Source of the DNA: Myxococcota bacterium
GTDB lineage: Bacteria; Myxococcota_A; Polyangia; Polyangiales; Polyangiaceae
NCBI GenBank assembly: GCA_963169165.1
Contig: CAUJFL010000124.1
Span: 1 to 37,817, forward strand
Length of the DNA stretch: 37,817 nt
Direction of reading: 5' to 3'
Below, one piece after another: positions 8,347-18,611 of the stretch. Position 1 is the first letter of the stretch. Each line of letters opens with the position of its first letter. A program made the translations under genes and the position numbers. The notes under the pieces were generated by a model. It did not search any database. It was not told the origin of the DNA and saw only the letters and a list, made by a program, of their open reading frames with translations.

Positions 8347-8586
8347 GTGAACCAAGAAGCCCCCCTGTTGAAGCGCACGCTGATGCTCACCGGCGCGATG
8401 CTGGCCGCCTCCCTGCTGTGGGTCGGCGTGGTGTCGGGCGCGTCGCTGTTCATCGTGTCGCGCGCCCTGCCGACGACCGCCGAGCCAGCGTCGACATCCC
8501 CGGCGACGCCGCCGGCAAAGCCTGCTAGCAGCACGCCCTCGCGGCCGTCCGGTGAGGATCGCCCCGAGAAGAAGCGCAACGGATGA
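8347..8586 (+). CDS. Small single-pass membrane protein between gspC and gspD
   Basis: 79 aa from a GTG start 10 bp after gspC. The N-terminus is short and charged, then one hydrophobic helix covers about 12-36 (LMLTGAMLAASLLWVGVVSGAS). The rest is a Pro/Ala/Ser/Thr-rich tail ending in charged residues, probably periplasmic or flexible. The stop overlaps the gspD start as ATGA, a sign of translational coupling and of a real gene. I recognise no family. Its position suggests an accessory of the secretion apparatus, perhaps in GspC or secretin assembly, but this is context only. Confidence 0.7.
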   Translation: MNQEAPLLKRTLMLTGAMLAASLLWVGVVSGASLFIVSRALPTTAEPASTSPATPPAKPASSTPSRPSGEDRPEKKRNG

Positions 8587-11135
8587 AGAGACACCACCGC
8601 TCGATCGTACTCCTCGGCCTGATGGCCACGGGGGGCCTCGCAGCTCAGGCGCTCGCGCAGCGCCCGCCGATCATCCGCACGCCGAAGAACCTCCCGGGCC
8701 TGCTGACCTCGTCGTCGGGCGGCGCGCCGATCGCGGTCGCGACCGGCTCGCAGTTTCCCGCGACCATCCCGCCGCCTCCCCCGCCCCCCTCGCCGTTCCA
8801 GCCCGGCACGGTCGGCAGCGCGCACCCCGTGACGGGGCCGGTCCCCTCCGAGCTGATGGGCGCCAAGACCCCCGCTGGCGGCGTGCAGGTCAACTTCAGT
8901 GACGTCGATCTGCCGGACCTGTTGCAGTGGATCAGCGGCATCACCGGGCGACGCTTCATCTACGGCGCCAAGGTCCGCTCGATCAAGGTGACGCTGTACT
9001 CACCCAACCCGGTGACGGTCGACGAGGCCTACAAGGTCTTCCTCGTCGCGCTCGACACCAACGGGCTCACCGTGATCCCTCACGGTCGATTCCTGAAGAT
9101 CATCGAGACGACCGGCGGCGTGCACGGCCACGTGACGCCCATCTACGGCGCGGGCCAGCCTGTCCCCGCCGAAGAGCGCTACATCACGCGGATCTATCGG
9201 CTGCACCACATCGGCGCAGACGAGGCGACGGCGCTGCTGAACACGTTCAAATCCAAGGAGGCGAACGTCACGCCCTACGCCCCGGGCAACCTGGTGATCA
9301 TCACCGACACCGGCGCGAACATCCGCAGGTTGCTGCGGCTCGTCGAGGAGATCGACGTCGGCACCGCGGGCGAGCAGATCTACGTCGAGCCCGTCCACTA
9401 CGGCACCGCGACCGAGTTCGTGCAGCGCCTCAACGAGATCTTCGACATCAAGCCCGCCGCCGCCGGCGCCGCGAAGGGCGCGCCGACCGTCGGCGACATG
9501 CGCATCACGAAGATCATCGCCGACGATCGCTCCAACTCGCTGATCATCGTCGCCACCGAGCGCTCGTACCTTCGCATCCTCGAGGTCATCAAGCGCCTCG
9601 ACGTGCCGATCACCGGCGAGGGCGAGATCCACGTCCTGCCGCTGCAGCACGCGATGGCCGAGGAGCTCGCGCCCGTGCTCAACCAGATCCTCGGGAGCGG
9701 GACGACCGCGGCGCGCACGGCCAAGCCGGCGCCGGGCGCGACGGGCCAAGCGCCGTCGGTGCTCGAGGGCGGCGCGAAGATCACCGCGGACAAGGCCACG
9801 AACAGCCTGATCATCACCGCGTCGCTGCGCGACTACGCGCAGATCCGCACCGTGATCGACCGCCTCGATCAGCCGCGTCGACAGGTCTTCATCGAGGCCG
9901 TGATCATGGATCTCTCCGTCGATCACTCCAACAAGCTCGGCCTCGGCTATCACGCGGGCGGCGCGCCGACCCTGCTCGGGAACGATCCCTCGCTCGTGTA
10001 CGGCGGCTTCAACCCGCTGCAGAGCATCGGGCTGCCGAACGATCCTTCCCAGCTGCAGGGCCTCGCGCTCGGCGTGCGCGGTCCTGCGATCGACGGGACG
10101 AGCAACCTGCTCGGGACGGGCATCACGATCCCGGCGTTCGGCATCGTGCTCAACGCGCTGGCCACGACGGGCGACGCCAACGTGCTGGCGACGCCGCACA
10201 TCATCGCGACCGACAACGTCCCCGCCGAGATCAACGTCGGCGAGAACATCCCGCTCCAGACCAACATGGGCGGCAGCCTCCCGACCGGCATGCTCGGCGC
10301 TCAGGCGGGCGCCGCGACGAGCGCGCTCGGGATGTTCGGCGGCCTCGGCGCGTTCGGCGCGGCGCCCCGCCAGGACGTCGGCACCAAGATCAAGGTGACG
10401 CCGCACATGAACGACTCGAACGAGGTGCGGCTCGAGCTTCAGGAAGAGATCAGCGAGCGCGGCGCGTCGTCGGGCGCGCTCGGCGTGGTCTCGATCACGA
10501 AGCGCACCGCCCACACGAGCGTCATCGTCCAGGATCAGCAGACCGTCGTGATCGGCGGCCTCATGCGCGACGCCTACACCTCTTCGAAGCGCAAGATCCC
10601 GATCCTCGGAGACATCCCGTTGCTCGGCGCGCTCTTCCGGTCCACGGAGACCGCCAAGCGCAAGACCAACCTGCTGCTCGTGCTGACCCCTTACGTCATC
10701 CGCGATCAGAACGATCTTCGCACCGTCTTCGAGCGCAAGATGCAGGAGCGCCAGGAGTTCCTCGATCGCTACTTCGTGTTCTCCGATCAGACTCAGTACG
10801 AGCCCCCGCGCGATTTCTCGAGGCTCAACGGGCTGCTCGAGGACATCCGCCACGCGTACATCGCGCTCGACGACAAGAAGCGCATCGTCGAGTCGACCCG
10901 CCCCAAGGACAAGAAGACCCACGAGCCGCGCGAGCCGCTCGCGATGCCCGAGATCCACCGCGCGCCGGCGGCGGCGCCCGCGGCCGGCGCGCCCGCCGCC
11001 CCGACGACGCCCGTGAAGCCCGCCGGCACTCGACCGCCCAGGATCGGCACGCCGAGCGTCCTCTCGGGCGGCGTGAAATCGACCGGCGCCGCCCCTGCCC
11101 CTCCGCCGCCTCCTCCGCCCGCCAAGTCCGAGTGA
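8583..11135 (+). CDS. gspD: Type II secretion secretin GspD
   Basis: 850 aa. A Sec signal peptide ends near ALAQR (residue 27), followed by a Pro-rich linker. Domain N0 lies about 103-170 (FSDVDLPDLLQWISGITGR), N1 about 199-257, N2 about 260-345, and N3 about 345-435 interrupted by an Ala/Thr-rich insert. The secretin beta-barrel region runs about 440-720, with VLATPHIIATDNVPAEINVG, VIGGLMRD, the KIPILGDIPLLGALFR signature and LLLVLTPYVIRD. A 130-residue C-terminal extension is Pro/Ala-rich. It forms the outer-membrane channel that releases folded exoproteins. Coupled by ATGA to the small membrane protein upstream and 3 bp from gspE. No pilotin gene is evident nearby. Confidence 0.97.
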   Translation: MKRHHRSIVLLGLMATGGLAAQALAQRPPIIRTPKNLPGLLTSSSGGAPIAVATGSQFPATIPPPPPPPSPFQPGTVGSAHPVTGPVPSELMGAKTPAGGVQVNFSDVDLPDLLQWISGITGRRFIYGAKVRSIKVTLYSPNPVTVDEAYKVFLVALDTNGLTVIPHGRFLKIIETTGGVHGHVTPIYGAGQPVPAEERYITRIYRLHHIGADEATALLNTFKSKEANVTPYAPGNLVIITDTGANIRRLLRLVEEIDVGTAGEQIYVEPVHYGTATEFVQRLNEIFDIKPAAAGAAKGAPTVGDMRITKIIADDRSNSLIIVATERSYLRILEVIKRLDVPITGEGEIHVLPLQHAMAEELAPVLNQILGSGTTAARTAKPAPGATGQAPSVLEGGAKITADKATNSLIITASLRDYAQIRTVIDRLDQPRRQVFIEAVIMDLSVDHSNKLGLGYHAGGAPTLLGNDPSLVYGGFNPLQSIGLPNDPSQLQGLALGVRGPAIDGTSNLLGTGITIPAFGIVLNALATTGDANVLATPHIIATDNVPAEINVGENIPLQTNMGGSLPTGMLGAQAGAATSALGMFGGLGAFGAAPRQDVGTKIKVTPHMNDSNEVRLELQEEISERGASSGALGVVSITKRTAHTSVIVQDQQTVVIGGLMRDAYTSSKRKIPILGDIPLLGALFRSTETAKRKTNLLLVLTPYVIRDQNDLRTVFERKMQERQEFLDRYFVFSDQTQYEPPRDFSRLNGLLEDIRHAYIALDDKKRIVESTRPKDKKTHEPREPLAMPEIHRAPAAAPAAGAPAAPTTPVKPAGTRPPRIGTPSVLSGGVKSTGAAPAPPPPPPPAKSE

Positions 11136-11138
11136 GCG

Positions 11139-12911
<1,773 letters not shown>

Positions 12912-12915
12912 GCGC

Positions 12916-14145
12916 GTGGCGGTCTTCGAGTACACGGGCATCAACATCTCCACCGGCAAGCCGGTGAAGAACGTCCGCGACGCGGACAACCAGAAGGCGC
13001 TGCGCGCCGCCCTCCGCAAGGAAGGCGTGCTGCTGTCGTCGGCCTCCGAGGTCACCGAGAAGGGCCCCAAGAAGATGGCCCGCGACATCGACGTGCTCGC
13101 GTTCATGAAGCGCGCGTCGACGGGCGACGTCGCCAACATGACCCGGCAGCTCGCGACGCTCGTCCGCGCGGGGATCCCGCTCGTCGACTCGATCAACGCG
13201 CTCACCGAGCAGCTCGAGAAGCGCGATCTCGTGCGCATCATGACGTCGGTGCGAGAGCGGCTCAACGAGGGGTCGAGCTTCGCGAAGGCGCTCGAGCCGC
13301 ACGGCGCGACGTTCCCGTCCCTGTACATCAACATGATCGCCGCGGGCGAGGCGTCGGGCACGCTCGAGTCCGTGCTCGAGCGGCTCGCCGACTTCATGGA
13401 GAAGCAGGCCCGCATGAAGGGCAAGGTCGCCGCCGCCCTCGCCTACCCCGTGCTGATGACGCTGATCGGCACCTTGCTGATGAGCGTGATGATGATCGCC
13501 GTGGTGCCGAAGGTGACCGCGATCTTCCAGAGCCTCGATCATCCGCTGCCCTGGTACACGCAGATGCTCATCTTCGTGTCGGGCTTCCTCGCGAGCTACT
13601 GGTGGCTGATCGCCATCGTCGGAGGCGGCGCGTACGCGCTGTTCGTGCGCTGGCACCGCACGAAAGAGGGCAAGATGAAGTGGGACACGTGGGTGCTGAA
13701 GGCGCCGCTGTTCGGCCCGCTGATGCTGAAGATCGCGGTGTCCCGCTTCGCCGTCACGCTCTCGACCCTGCTCGCGAGCGGCGTACCGCTGCTGAAGGCG
13801 ATGGAGATCGTGCGCAACGTCCTCGAGAACGCGCGGCTCGAGGAGGTCGTCGCGACCGCGACCGGCTCGATCCGCGAGGGCGAGACCATCGCCGATCCTC
13901 TCCGAAAGAGCGGATACTTTCCGCCGATCGTCACGCACATGATCGCCGTCGGCGAGAAGAGCGGTCAGCTGGAGCAGATGCTGGCATCAGTCAGCAGCTC
14001 CTACGAGGCCGAGATCGAGGTCAAGCTTCAGGCGATGATGAGCCTGCTGGAGCCGCTGATCATCGTGACGATGGGCGGCGCGGTCGGGTTCATCGCGTTC
14101 GCGATCCTGATGCCGTTGATGCAGATGAACGAGTTCGTGCAGTGA
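12916..14145 (+). CDS. gspF: Type II secretion inner-membrane platform protein GspF
   Basis: 409 aa from a GTG 4 bp after gspE. The N-terminal part (MAVFEYTGINISTGKPVK) is the usual GspF opening. Two tandem T2SSF domains follow, about 69-192 (TRQLATLVRAGIPLVDSINAL) and about 271-393 (LSTLLASGVPLLKAMEIV), each with the signature G(I/V)PL. Membrane helices lie near 175-197, 218-243 and 375-405. The family length is about 400, so it is complete. It ends 10 bp before a convergent lipoprotein gene, so the visible gsp operon stops here and the pseudopilin (gspG-K) and gspL/M/N genes must lie elsewhere. Confidence 0.95.
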   Translation: MAVFEYTGINISTGKPVKNVRDADNQKALRAALRKEGVLLSSASEVTEKGPKKMARDIDVLAFMKRASTGDVANMTRQLATLVRAGIPLVDSINALTEQLEKRDLVRIMTSVRERLNEGSSFAKALEPHGATFPSLYINMIAAGEASGTLESVLERLADFMEKQARMKGKVAAALAYPVLMTLIGTLLMSVMMIAVVPKVTAIFQSLDHPLPWYTQMLIFVSGFLASYWWLIAIVGGGAYALFVRWHRTKEGKMKWDTWVLKAPLFGPLMLKIAVSRFAVTLSTLLASGVPLLKAMEIVRNVLENARLEEVVATATGSIREGETIADPLRKSGYFPPIVTHMIAVGEKSGQLEQMLASVSSSYEAEIEVKLQAMMSLLEPLIIVTMGGAVGFIAFAILMPLMQMNEFVQ

Positions 14146-14155
14146 GCCTCCGCGC

Positions 14156-15172
14156 TCACGGCGCGAGGTTCACGCTCACGAGGGTCACCGCCTTCGGCTC
14201 CACGCGCACCGTCTGATCGAGGTCGACCTTCACGGGTCCCTCGGCGCCGGCGGTCGTGCCCTTGACGTTGAAGACGGCGGCTGCGCCCGGCGCCGCGTCA
14301 GGGACGACGGCGAGCCCCTTCGCGCCCGTCCCCGCCGCTGACGAGGAGAAGCCGCTGCCCATGTCGTAGAACACCTTCGCCGAGCCCTGAGGCGTGACGG
14401 TGGCGCCCGAGACGGGATCGCCGGACGGGGCGCGGATCACGAGGACGACATAGCCGAGCGCAGGATCGAGCGGGCCGCCCGTCGCGGCCTCGAGCGCGGC
14501 CCCCTTCATGACAGGCACGCCCAGATCGCTCACGCCGTCGGCCGGCACGGTCTGTGAGGAAAGTGTCTTCAGGTAGGCGGACGGCGCCTTGGTCGGCAGC
14601 ACCGAGAACCACACGTGCTCACCGACCGCGACCCCGGTGAGCGAGAACTTGCCGGTCCCGGACCACATCGCCGAGGGCGGCTTCGACGGATCCGATGCGT
14701 CGGCCGTCACCGTCGCCGTCTCACCGAAGAGGCCGCCAGGCGTGAACGCGCCGTCGTCGATCACGACGACCGTCCCGTTGCCATCGGGCCCCACGTAGGG
14801 CGCGCCGCCCGACGAACCGCTGCTGCCAGCCTTGCCCGCGCTCGCGCCGCCGCTGCCACCGCTCGCGCCGCCGCTGCCAGCGCTCGCGCCGCCGCTGCCA
14901 GCGCTCGCGCCGCCGCTACCACCACCGCTTGCGCCGCCCGCGCTCGTGCCGCCCGCGCTCGCGCCGCCCGCGCTCGCGCCGCCGCCGCCCGCCTTGCCAG
15001 CCTTGCCCGCGCTCCCGCCGGTGGCCGCTGGTTTCCCGGCCACGCCGGTCGCGCCGGCCTGCCCGAGCGTCGACGGATCGAGGCGCTTCTTCTCGTCGTC
15101 GCCGCCTCCGCAGCCGACAGCGATGGCCACCAGGGAGAGGGCGAGCGAGCCAAGTGAAAGTGAAGGGCGCAT
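14156..15172 (-). CDS. Lipoprotein with Gly/Ala/Ser repeat linker and beta-sandwich-like C-terminus
   Basis: 338 aa. The signal peptide ends at AVGC with Cys21, followed by acidic residues (GGGDDE), predicting a lipoprotein. Residues about 52-123 are a low-complexity GASAGG/SGGASAG linker encoded by short tandem repeats. The remaining 200 residues (about 130-338) are rich in beta-strand-like Val/Thr/Gly, with VVVIDDGAF, DPVSGATVTP and TVRVEPKAVTLVSVNLAP. This resembles carboxypeptidase-regulatory-like or other Ig-type beta folds, but no family can be assigned. Many Polyangia lipoproteins share this anchor-linker-domain style. It is divergent from hflX and convergent with gspF. Function unknown. 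Confidence 0.8.
   Translation of the reverse strand: MRPSLSLGSLALSLVAIAVGCGGGDDEKKRLDPSTLGQAGATGVAGKPAATGGSAGKAGKAGGGGASAGGASAGGTSAGGASGGGSGGASAGSGGASAGSGGASGGSGGASAGKAGSSGSSGGAPYVGPDGNGTVVVIDDGAFTPGGLFGETATVTADASDPSKPPSAMWSGTGKFSLTGVAVGEHVWFSVLPTKAPSAYLKTLSSQTVPADGVSDLGVPVMKGAALEAATGGPLDPALGYVVLVIRAPSGDPVSGATVTPQGSAKVFYDMGSGFSSSAAGTGAKGLAVVPDAAPGAAAVFNVKGTTAGAEGPVKVDLDQTVRVEPKAVTLVSVNLAP
14804..15019. repeat. Coding tandem repeats, Gly/Ala/Ser linker
   Basis: Imperfect 15-bp and 21-bp units (core GCTCGCGCCGCC on the plus strand) encode the linker of the lipoprotein. The most regular part, about 14837-14914, holds 21-bp copies encoding SGGASAG. Copy number is likely to vary between strains through slippage in steps of 5 or 7 residues without frame loss. 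Confidence 0.8.
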
Positions 15173-15227
15173 CTCCCGCGCACGCTAGCATGGCGGCGTG
15201 CTCGCGCGCAGTTTCGGGCTGCGCTAC

Positions 15228-15234
15228 GAGGAGA
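15228..15234 (+). promoter_or_regulatory. Ribosome-binding site of hflX
   Basis: GAGGAGA lies 7 nt before the ATG at 15242. It supports this start, and with it the long N-terminal extension of HflX. Confidence 0.7.
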
Positions 15235-15241
15235 CTCCGCG

Positions 15242-17038
15242 ATGCCGGAGCTCTACGGAAACACCCAAGGACTGTCACCCTCGGCGAAGAAGACGCTCGA
15301 GCGTGTGTACCGGCGCAAGGTCCCGATCGACGTCATCTCGAGCCTCGAGTTGTCGCGCTCGCTGCTGGACGCGTCGCGCGAGGCCGGGCGGCAGGTTGGA
15401 GCGCTCGTCCACCGCTCGGGACAGGTCGACTACGTCGTCGTCGGCGACGCGACGCGCCTGATGCTGCCCGACGTCGGGAGGCTGCGCGCGGCCGAGGGGC
15501 GCCTGCGCGGCCTGCGGCTCGTGCACACTCATCTGTTCGGAGAGCCGCTCTCCAAGGACGATCTCGTCGATCTCGTCCGGCTTCGGCTCGATCTCGTCGC
15601 GGCGCTGATGCTGTCACCCGAGGGCGAGGCGCGCGCGCTCGAGTACGCGCACCTGCTGCCCCGCGGCGCGGGCGGCCTGCCCTACCGCGTGTTCGGGCCC
15701 CTGCACCCCTCGCGCGTCGACGTCGATTTCGGCGCGCTCGTGGCGGGGCTCGACACAGAATTCGCGCGGTCCGCGCAGCTGCGCGAGGTGCGCGCGCGAG
15801 ACGGTCGCGCGATCGTCGTCCACGTCGGTGACAAGAACAAGCGCGGCGCCGAGGACGCCGCCGAGGCCGGACTGCGAGAGCTCCGCGAGCTGTGCGAGAG
15901 CGCGGGGCTCGAGGTGGTCGACGCGGTCGTGCAGCTGCGGGACGGCGTCGATCCACGCCTCGTCGTCGGGCGCGGCAAGCTCGACGATCTGCTGATTCGC
16001 GCGGCCGAGCTCGACGCCGAGACGCTCGTGTTCGATCGCAACCTCACGCCGTCGCAGTCGAGCGCCCTCGCCAAGCTGACCGATCTGAAGATCCTCGATC
16101 GCACGCAGGTGATCCTCGACATCTTCGCGCAGCGCGCCGAGAGCCGAGACGGCAAGGCGCAGGTCGAGCTCGCGCAGCTCAAGTACGCGCTCCCGCGCCT
16201 CGCGATGAAGGACGACGCGCTCTCGCGCCTGACCGGCGGGATCGGCGGCCGGGGCCCCGGAGAGACCAAGCTCGAGATCGGGCGACGCCGCGCGAAGGAG
16301 CGGGTGCTGCACCTCGAAGCCCAGCTGAAGAAGCTCTCGAAGCAGCGCGAGGAGCGACGCCGACGCCGCGGGCGCCGCGAGGTGCCGACCGTCTCGATCG
16401 TCGGCTACACCAACGCCGGCAAGAGCACGCTACTGAACACGCTCACGCGATCGCAGGTGCTCGCCGAGGACAAGCTCTTCGCGACGCTCGACACGCGGTC
16501 CCGGCGGCTGCGCTTCCCCGAGGAGCGTGAGGTGGTGCTCACCGACACCGTCGGGTTCATCCGCGACCTCCCCAAGGATCTGTTCGCCGCGTTTCGCGCG
16601 ACGTTCGAGGAGGCCGCCGACGCGGATCTGCTGCTGCACGTGATCGACGCGTCCGATCCTGCCCGCGAGCTGCACGCGCGCACGACCGAGGGCGTCCTGC
16701 GCGAGCTCGGGCTGACCGACGTCCCGGTGCTGCGGGTCTACAACAAGGCCGACCTGCTGGCGCCAGGCGAGGGCGCGCGCCTCGTGGACGGGCGCGACGA
16801 CGCCTTGCTCCTCTCCGCGACGCACCGGGAGACCACGCGCGCGCTGCTCGAGCGGATGGGCGACCTCCTGCGTCCCCGGTTCGAGGCGGCGTTCGACGAC
16901 GCTCGAAGCAGCGAGCCGCTGGTCGACGCGCCGCTCGAGGTCGAGCACGAGCCCGACGCCGACGCCGAGGTCACGCTCGAGGCGATGCTGGGCGCGCGCC
17001 GCCGCAAGAAGCACCGCGGCGTAACGGCCGCTTCGTGA
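15242..17038 (+). CDS. hflX: GTPase HflX with N-terminal extension
   Basis: 598 aa. The HflX N-terminal domain (about 190-330) contains RLVVGRGKLDDLL and ends with the family motif GGIGGRGPGETKLE (near 335-348). A basic coiled-coil-like stretch (KERVLHLEAQLKKLSKQREERR) leads into the G domain: G1 GYTNAGKS (near 388-395), G3 DTVGF (near 434), G4 NKAD (near 500). HflX splits or rescues stalled 70S ribosomes under stress. The protein is about 170 residues longer than E. coli HflX. The extra N-terminus (ELYGNTQGL, then RLYRRKVP-like residues) is, from memory, also found in other deltaproteobacterial-type HflX. The 3' end overlaps a convergent lipoprotein gene by 68 bp. Confidence 0.95.
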   Translation: MPELYGNTQGLSPSAKKTLERVYRRKVPIDVISSLELSRSLLDASREAGRQVGALVHRSGQVDYVVVGDATRLMLPDVGRLRAAEGRLRGLRLVHTHLFGEPLSKDDLVDLVRLRLDLVAALMLSPEGEARALEYAHLLPRGAGGLPYRVFGPLHPSRVDVDFGALVAGLDTEFARSAQLREVRARDGRAIVVHVGDKNKRGAEDAAEAGLRELRELCESAGLEVVDAVVQLRDGVDPRLVVGRGKLDDLLIRAAELDAETLVFDRNLTPSQSSALAKLTDLKILDRTQVILDIFAQRAESRDGKAQVELAQLKYALPRLAMKDDALSRLTGGIGGRGPGETKLEIGRRRAKERVLHLEAQLKKLSKQREERRRRRGRREVPTVSIVGYTNAGKSTLLNTLTRSQVLAEDKLFATLDTRSRRLRFPEEREVVLTDTVGFIRDLPKDLFAAFRATFEEAADADLLLHVIDASDPARELHARTTEGVLRELGLTDVPVLRVYNKADLLAPGEGARLVDGRDDALLLSATHRETTRALLERMGDLLRPRFEAAFDDARSSEPLVDAPLEVEHEPDADAEVTLEAMLGARRRKKHRGVTAAS

Positions 17039-17930
17039 TCGACAGCTTGTAGTTGCCGCTCGCGCCCTCGGCGCTGCCGTTCTTGTCGTAGGTGCCGTCG
17101 ACGAACACGTACACCGTGGCGCCCGCTGTGAGCGTGAGCGTCAGCAGCTCGTTGCCGCCGGTCGAGGGCAGCGGCACCTCGTCGCTGGCGCCGAGGCAGG
17201 TCCCGGCGACGGGCGGGCAGGTGGTCGCGACGTAGAGCAGCGGATCGTACAGCGTGGGGAGCTTGCTCGGCTCGACCAGCACGTCGTAGGTGCCGCTCTC
17301 CGAGGGAGTGAACGCGTACACCGCATCAGGCGACGCGTGGCCCTGCGAGGTCGAGACGCCGGCGCACTCTGCTGCGTCGACGCCGTAGTCGGGGGTCACC
17401 GTGTGCGTGATCGCGTCGACCACGAAGGGGACCGCCAGGACGACGACCGTAGCGGCGCACGTGTCGCCGACGATCTGGCCACCGGCGCCCCCCTGCCCCG
17501 CCTCACTCGCGCCCGCGGCGCCCGCGGTCTGCCCACCGGCGCCTGCCGCCTGCCCACCGGCGCCCGCGCTCTGCCCGCCAGCGCCCGCGGTCTGCCCGCC
17601 GGCGCCCGATCCTCCAGGGGTTCCTCCGCCGCCGCTCGTTCCCGCCGCGACCTGCCCCGAGGAGCCGGCCGTCGTTGCGCCCCCGCCACCCGCGGAACCG
17701 CCTTGATTTCCACCAGCTCCAGCCTGTTGTGCTCCTGCTGCGCCTGAAGCCCCTCCGTTCGTTGCGCCAGCGCTACCGCCGGAGCCGGCGTGCGTCGAAG
17801 CGCCGGCGGCCGAGCTCCCCGCGTTTCCGGCGACGGGATCAGTCGAGTCGTCCGTCGCCGGAGCAGGCACGCTGCAGGCGGCCGCAGAGAGCGACAGAGC
17901 GAGCGACGACGACCACCAGAAGCGGTTCAC
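16971..17930 (-). CDS. Lipoprotein with Gly-rich repeat linker and pre-peptidase C-terminal-like domain
   Basis: 319 aa from a GTG. The signal peptide ends at SAAAC with Cys19. Residues about 36-152 are a Gly/Ala/Gln-rich linker, including four copies of GAGGQ(T/S/A)A. The C-terminal domain (about 155-305) reads like a PPC-type beta domain: HASPDAVYAFTPSESGTYDVLV, then DPLLYVATTCP, TAGATVYVFVDG and GNYKLSITK. Such domains often accompany secreted proteases but also occur alone in myxobacteria. The last 22 residues are Arg/Ala-rich and antisense to the hflX 3' end, so they may be non-functional read-through. AGGGGG 4 nt before the GTG is a possible ribosome-binding site. Function unknown. Confidence 0.8.
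   Translation of the reverse strand: MNRFWWSSSLALSLSAAACSVPAPATDDSTDPVAGNAGSSAAGASTHAGSGGSAGATNGGASGAAGAQQAGAGGNQGGSAGGGGATTAGSSGQVAAGTSGGGGTPGGSGAGGQTAGAGGQSAGAGGQAAGAGGQTAGAAGASEAGQGGAGGQIVGDTCAATVVVLAVPFVVDAITHTVTPDYGVDAAECAGVSTSQGHASPDAVYAFTPSESGTYDVLVEPSKLPTLYDPLLYVATTCPPVAGTCLGASDEVPLPSTGGNELLTLTLTAGATVYVFVDGTYDKNGSAEGASGNYKLSITKRPLRRGASCGGARPASPRA
17520..17606. repeat. Four 21-bp coding tandem repeats
   Basis: About four copies of a 21-bp unit encode GAGGQ(T/S/A)A on the minus strand (residues 109-137 of the lipoprotein). Differences between copies are mainly in the codon for the sixth residue. Likely length-variable between strains. Confidence 0.75.
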
Positions 17931-18034
17931 AGCACCCCCTGCGCGCGGAGGTCCACCGCTTCATGACCGAGCGCGTGGAGCAGCTCGAAGTACACACGCT
18001 TCAACATCGGCCGCGGCAGGACCAGGCGCACCAT
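17927..18034 (-). CDS. Candidate 35-aa small protein, coupled to the downstream lipoprotein
   Basis: An ATG-started frame of 35 residues (MVRLVLPRPMLKRVYFELLH, then ALGHEAVDLRAQGVL) fills most of the space between two lipoprotein genes. Its TGA overlaps the downstream GTG start as GTGA, the coupling arrangement used elsewhere in this window. Third codon positions are almost all G or C, and the middle looks like an amphipathic helix. There is no clear ribosome-binding site and no family match. It could be a leader peptide, a small protein, or a remnant. In GC-rich DNA an open frame of this length is not itself strong evidence. Confidence 0.35.
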   Translation of the reverse strand: MVRLVLPRPMLKRVYFELLHALGHEAVDLRAQGVL

Positions 18035-18053
18035 GGCCCGACGTTGTACACGG

Positions 18054-18602
18054 TCATGGGATCGCTCGCCAGGCGACGAAACGCGCAGCGCCTCCCGCTG
18101 TCAGCGTGAGCGTGAGGTCGCCCTCGGCGCACAGCGGACCGTCGGCCGGCAGCAGCACCGCGCCGTCTCCGGTCGACGTGATCCGGAAGCCGGTCGAATC
18201 CGTGAGCGTGGCCGTGAGCCGCCCGGCGCCGACGAGCGCCACCCGGTGACAAGCGTTGGCGCCGCCCGCGAGCTTCGCTGGACCGACGAGCTCGACAGGC
18301 CCCGCCGCGCGCACCATCCCTGCGGCGCAGCGCCGCTCCGCCCGTTGCAGCAGCGCATCCGCCGTGCCGTGCGCGACCCCCCAGCAGCCATCGCTCGTGA
18401 CCGAGAGCTCGACGGGTGCCGAAGCGGATGCGGCCGCCGAGCTCACCGGGTTCGGGGGCTCGGGCGCGGGCGAGGCCGACGACGGCGCACCACGCGGCAC
18501 CGTGTCGCGGCAGCCCACCGTGACCAGCAGGCACACCAGCGCGGCGCAAGCGCACTCGCGCCCAGAGGCGCGGAACACGGTCGGTCGCGCCTCGCCGCGC
18601 AT
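18054..18602 (-). CDS. Small putative lipoprotein
   Basis: 182 aa. A Cys-containing hydrophobic segment (ALVCLLVTVGC, Cys31) looks like a lipoprotein signal with a somewhat weak lipobox. It is followed by a Pro/Ser/Ala linker (to about 65) and a compact domain with four cysteines, near SDGCWG, ERRCAA, NACHRV and GPLCAEG. These could form two disulfides in the periplasm or on the surface. The gene starts 9 bp after the stop of the SRPBCC gene, so it is in the same operon. I do not recognise the domain. Function unknown. Confidence 0.75.
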   Translation of the reverse strand: MRGEARPTVFRASGRECACAALVCLLVTVGCRDTVPRGAPSSASPAPEPPNPVSSAAASASAPVELSVTSDGCWGVAHGTADALLQRAERRCAAGMVRAAGPVELVGPAKLAGGANACHRVALVGAGRLTATLTDSTGFRITSTGDGAVLLPADGPLCAEGDLTLTLTAGGAARFVAWRAIP

Positions 18603-18611
18603 CGCGCCGGC

